From JACMJP01 sp046160675 (GTDB taxonomy: Bacteria; Bacteroidota; Bacteroidia; Chitinophagales; BACL12), in assembly GCA_046160675.1 (NCBI GenBank), contig JBJXHH010000031.1, positions 1 through 9,710 of the forward strand: a DNA stretch of 9,710 nucleotides, read 5' to 3'. The notes under the pieces are model-generated. The model saw nothing but the letters and a program-made list of their open reading frames with translations. It was not told the origin of the DNA and made no database searches. The position numbers and the translations under genes were made by a program. Of this stretch, positions 7,205 to 9,710 are shown in pieces (position 1 is the stretch's first letter; every line of letters starts with the position of its first letter).

Positions 7205-7988
7205 GTCTTATCCAGTTACTAATTTGAACGATTACTATTTCCTCAATAAAAATGAGAAACATGGAAATTACCACACTCATGTTTGCGGCTTTGCCAACTC
7301 CTTCCGTTCCCCGTGTTGCGTTGTATCCCTTATAACATCCCACCAGGCCGATTGTAAAACCATACACAACTGACTTGAATAAACCTGTAAACACATCAAG
7401 AAATGAAATGGGTGAAAAAGCGGATTGAAAAAATGCAATAAAACTGGTGTGCTCATTTTGATTAACATTTAAAAATGATCCGAGCAAACCCACAAAAGCA
7501 AAATACATCATAAGCACAGGTATCATTAATGTTGTTGCTGTAACACGGGTCACAACTAAGAATTTAAACGGGTTAATTGCCGAAACTTCCATTGCATCTA
7601 TTTGTTCAGTTACCCGCATTGACCCCAATTCTGCACCGATGTTCGATCCTATTTTGCCCGCAGAAATAAGCGCAGTAACCAAAGGTGCAAGTGCCCGCAC
7701 AACAGCTATGGCAATTAAACCCGGAAGCCATGATACTGCGCCAAATTCTTCCAATGAAGGACGGCTTTGTTTTGTGAAAACAATTCCTGTTACAAAGCCT
7801 GTTAGTGTAATGAGCGGCAGGGACTTAATTCCGATTTCATAACACTGCCTTGTTATTTCTTTAAATTCAAATGGTGGTTTAAACGCTTCTCTGAAAAACA
7901 TGCGCACAAATACAAAGGCATTATAAATGCCCAGAAAATATTCATTAAAAACATCGATAGTTTTTTTTTCACTTTTTTTTGAAGCCAT
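7197..7988 (-). CDS. mlaE: MlaE-like permease subunit of a lipid ABC transporter
   Basis: This 263-residue inner-membrane protein has the normal MlaE family length. It starts with a short Lys-rich cytoplasmic segment and an amphipathic region, then has about five hydrophobic segments (roughly residues 57-73, 88-110, 143-173, 199-218 and 236-257). The diagnostic MlaE motif is at 114-135 (GSNIGAELGSMRVTEQIDAMEV), followed by NPFKFLVVTR. The family forms the dimeric core that binds two MlaF and sits beneath the MlaD ring. It is the first gene of the mlaE-mlaF-mlaD operon; mlaB and mlaC are absent, as is usual outside Proteobacteria. The ATG at 7988 is the only start that keeps the N-terminal helix. 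The first ten codons contain runs of eight and nine A on the coding strand, unusual enough to note. The upstream - strand gene is separated by a terminator, so the operon needs its own promoter. Confidence 0.95.
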   Translation of the reverse strand: MASKKSEKKTIDVFNEYFLGIYNAFVFVRMFFREAFKPPFEFKEITRQCYEIGIKSLPLITLTGFVTGIVFTKQSRPSLEEFGAVSWLPGLIAIAVVRALAPLVTALISAGKIGSNIGAELGSMRVTEQIDAMEVSAINPFKFLVVTRVTATTLMIPVLMMYFAFVGLLGSFLNVNQNEHTSFIAFFQSAFSPISFLDVFTGLFKSVVYGFTIGLVGCYKGYNATRGTEGVGKAANMSVVISMFLIFIEEIVIVQISNWIRLV

Positions 7989-8009
7989 TAAATCCTTTAA
8001 TCAACTGAA

Positions 8010-8041
8010 CAAAACATTTTTACTATTTGCTATCCCGACAA
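8010..8041 (-). promoter_or_regulatory. Weak candidate promoter for mlaEFD
   Basis: On the - strand a TTG (complement of 8039-8041) is followed by 21 bases and then ATGTTTTG (complement of 8010-8017). The spacing equals that of the predicted gcvP promoter and the TTTG end of the -7 element is kept, but its TA is replaced by AT. It would give a leader of about 15 bases before the ATG at 7988. No better TAnnTTTG match lies between the upstream terminator and mlaE. Confidence 0.25.
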
Positions 8042-8338
8042 TTTTTATGCTTGCAACGCAAAACCCAATATCTGCCAATTCATGGAGGATAAATGAGGTG
8101 TTAAAAAAAATGCTGTGTGCATTTGAGTAAAAATATTCCCAGATGGGGGTATGCGGTGTTGCTTAATGCCGTTCGACCGACCTGGTAATTTGAGAATAAA
8201 ATGTATTAATTGATTCTTTGCTCAAGAAATTGTAACTGTAATTGCAAAAATTGATAATGGGCGGTGCCGAAAATAAATATTTTTTTGATGCTGCTAATTA
8301 TCCATACAGGAATGGAATTTTAATAGAGAACCATAAAT

Positions 8339-8389
8339 AAAAAAAACGGAGATGAATCACTAAAGCTATTGCCATGATTTCTTTCTCCG
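8339..8389 (-). terminator. Strong intrinsic terminator of the barrel gene
   Basis: Read on the - strand, CGGAGA (from 8389) pairs with TCTCCG (ending at 8347). Inside it, after a small internal loop, GAAATCA pairs with TGATTC with one bulged A, and a 15-base loop lies at 8360-8374. The stem is followed directly by eight Ts (complement of A8 at 8339-8346). It lies 100 bases after the stop of the barrel gene and points away from it, so it should end that transcript before mlaE. There is no T-run on the other side, so it is one-directional. Confidence 0.75.
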
Positions 8390-8488
8390 GTTCCGAACAG
8401 CAAATTTATTATTAAATACTCTATGTTAGTATTGCATTCGTTTTATGCTAGTTCCTGGGACGCTGTTTTAAGAATTATCTGTCATTTC

Positions 8489-9710
8489 TCAGAACGCCCT
8501 CTCCAACCCAATTACATACCTGAATTTAAAATAGTCACTTTCTTCAAATGGTGGACGATTTAAGAAGAAAGGGAAATCAATTCTTACAGTTAAAGGTTTA
8601 ATATCTTCTAACGACCCCCACCAACTCCATGTAAATGCTGAACCCAGCCCTGCATCCATTCTTACTTTGCTGTATGAATTTTTGCCATCTGCTTCCTCAT
8701 ATGCAATACTTCCTGCATCAAAGAAAAGGTAAGGTGTCATTTTTATAAAAGAGATGATTTGTTTTTTAGTAAGTAACCGGTCAAATTCAAGTTCAGCATT
8801 TACGCTTGCGCCACTTGCGCCAAAGTAAGTTGCATATATTGTACTGTCTGAGCCGGTTTCAGCAGCAAAATAGCCGGCATAACCTCTAAGGTTCAAACCG
8901 CCACCTTGCTGAAAATGATTGCTTACGGTTCCAAATTCTGTCCATTCCGGAGGGAAAAATCCTTCAGCTCTGGTGTACTTGTTTTCTAATAATTCTTCCT
9001 GGTTAGCACCGGCAAGCATCAGCGAAGATTCAAAAGGAATATGAGAACCCCCTCCCCATTGCCCGAATACCCGAATATTCAGATCTAATTTAGAGAGCTT
9101 GAGTTTATTTATCTGTTCAAGGTTGATATACTGGTAATCATAATCACTCAGCAGATCATCACTTCGGAAATGCAATTTGAATTTCCCGGTTCCGTTATAC
9201 ATTTTATAATTGTGTTCATACTCTACATGTACAGCATTGTTTTTTTGCTCAAATACATTTTCTCCGTAGAGTAAATAATAGTTTTTAAAAACTTCCATTG
9301 ATTTCCAGTAGAGGGTGAATTTATCTTCATTTTTTCTCCCGGCATTTTTTTCACCTCCTATCTTCACTCCGAAAACCCCATCAAGGTATTTTGTATCAAA
9401 AAAGAAATTACTGTTGGGAAGATATTTATCTGTTGCAGTTTTATAATTGAAGTCGAATGAAAAGTAATCAGCATCCTTGTATTTCAGTGCATCATTGGCA
9501 ACAATAAAAACTGCGCCATTGTCCGAAGAGCCGGCGTTATACCATGCTGTAAACTCCATCACATGTTTTGTGTTCATGTAATTGCCATTAAAATGCAAGC
9601 CAATCTTTGCCCGGTCAACCGTATTATACCACATATCGGGCCGCCAGCTAAGTTCATAATTATCCCATTCTGGATAATTCCAGATATGTGAGTCGAAACC
9701 CCAGTCCACA
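8489..9710 (-). CDS. Outer-membrane beta-barrel protein, C-terminal part; probably the barrel end of an M1-family metallopeptidase (5' truncated)
   Basis: The frame is open to the right edge (base 9710 is the last base of the preceding codon), and the stop is TGA at 8489-8491, so about 406 C-terminal residues are seen. The GTG at 9709 is internal or coincidental, since the first visible residues already look like barrel strands. The sequence is rich in alternating aromatic and polar residues in short segments, with polar, Gly/Asp/Asn-rich turns, and it ends in phenylalanine (RYVIGLERAF), as expected for outer-membrane barrels inserted by the BAM machinery. The patterns NYPEWDNYELSWRPDMWYN, GLHFNGNYMNTKHVMEFTAWYN and the end FPFFLNRPPFEESDYFKFRYV recall the C-terminal barrel region of large Bacteroidota M1-family metallopeptidases. 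The HExxH zinc site would lie outside the window, so the peptidase link is unproven. A plain surface-antigen-type barrel is the alternative. Confidence 0.75.
   Translation of the reverse strand, partial: VDWGFDSHIWNYPEWDNYELSWRPDMWYNTVDRAKIGLHFNGNYMNTKHVMEFTAWYNAGSSDNGAVFIVANDALKYKDADYFSFDFNYKTATDKYLPNSNFFFDTKYLDGVFGVKIGGEKNAGRKNEDKFTLYWKSMEVFKNYYLLYGENVFEQKNNAVHVEYEHNYKMYNGTGKFKLHFRSDDLLSDYDYQYINLEQINKLKLSKLDLNIRVFGQWGGGSHIPFESSLMLAGANQEELLENKYTRAEGFFPPEWTEFGTVSNHFQQGGGLNLRGYAGYFAAETGSDSTIYATYFGASGASVNAELEFDRLLTKKQIISFIKMTPYLFFDAGSIAYEEADGKNSYSKVRMDAGLGSAFTWSWWGSLEDIKPLTVRIDFPFFLNRPPFEESDYFKFRYVIGLERAF

Larger units (their letters stand above)
7989..8488. other. Intergenic region between mlaE and the barrel gene
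   Basis: This 500-base gap holds a weak candidate promoter for mlaE (near 8010-8041) and a clear - strand terminator (8339-8389). No convincing complete gene is seen on either strand. Two fragments are visible on the + strand. One is an open stretch ending at 8130 whose middle part looks like a signal peptide (KTFLLFAIPTIFMLATQNPISA, from about 8011) followed by NSWRIN, without a usual start codon at the right place. The other is a 27-codon ATG frame (8257-8340). Both may be chance or decayed gene pieces. Between 8130 and 8257 I see nothing. Confidence 0.6.

Noticed and set aside
8257..8340. A 27-codon ATG frame ending next to the terminator hairpin
   Set aside because: Too short, no ribosome binding site, no recognisable motif, and its end lies in the terminator's A-tract of the opposite strand.
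8401..8408. TAAATTTG on the - strand, an exact TAnnTTTG match
   Set aside because: No -33 TTG at the right distance, and it lies upstream of the strong terminator at 8339-8389, so it cannot readily serve mlaE.

Overview
The window reads as ordinary chromosomal DNA of a Bacteroidota bacterium, probably Chitinophagaceae or a close relative. The evidence is an AT-rich sequence, starts without strong Shine-Dalgarno sites, a promoter of the TTG-N21-TAnnTTTG type ahead of gcvP, a stand-alone mlaE-mlaF-mlaD cluster, an outer-membrane barrel ending in phenylalanine, and what looks like the tail of an ORF6N-family gene. The genus assignment is inference from protein style only.

Layout. The left part (1-2165, + strand) holds the 3' end of a TolC-family outer-membrane channel gene followed by a HlyD/MacA-type periplasmic adaptor, two thirds of a tripartite export pump; no inner-membrane pump gene follows. 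Next (2274-5171, + strand) is a complete glycine decarboxylase gene, gcvP, starting at GTG and with its own predicted promoter. The gap after it (5172-5434) carries a short reading frame resembling the C-terminal end of an ORF6N-domain protein, and a probable terminator for the genes coming from the other side. Positions 7988 down to 5435 (- strand) form a tight three-gene operon for a Mla-type lipid transporter: permease (MlaE-like), ATPase (MlaF-like), and membrane-anchored MCE protein (MlaD-like). A roughly 500-base gap (7989-8488) holds a strong intrinsic terminator and no convincing gene. The right edge (8489-9710, - strand) is the C-terminal part of an outer-membrane beta-barrel protein, most likely the barrel end of a Bacteroidota M1-family metallopeptidase.

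Functional picture. Most of the genes concern the cell envelope: export of small molecules or proteins through TolC, lipid movement between inner and outer membrane by MlaEFD, and an outer-membrane barrel. gcvP is a central one-carbon metabolism gene placed between them, without gcvT or gcvH nearby. I found no mobile element, CRISPR array, tRNA, rRNA or defence system, and nothing that clearly amounts to a new biological system. The points most worth checking are the ORF6N-like remnant, the paired A8/A9 tracts at the start of mlaE, the palindrome at the predicted gcvP transcription start, and the identity of the barrel protein.
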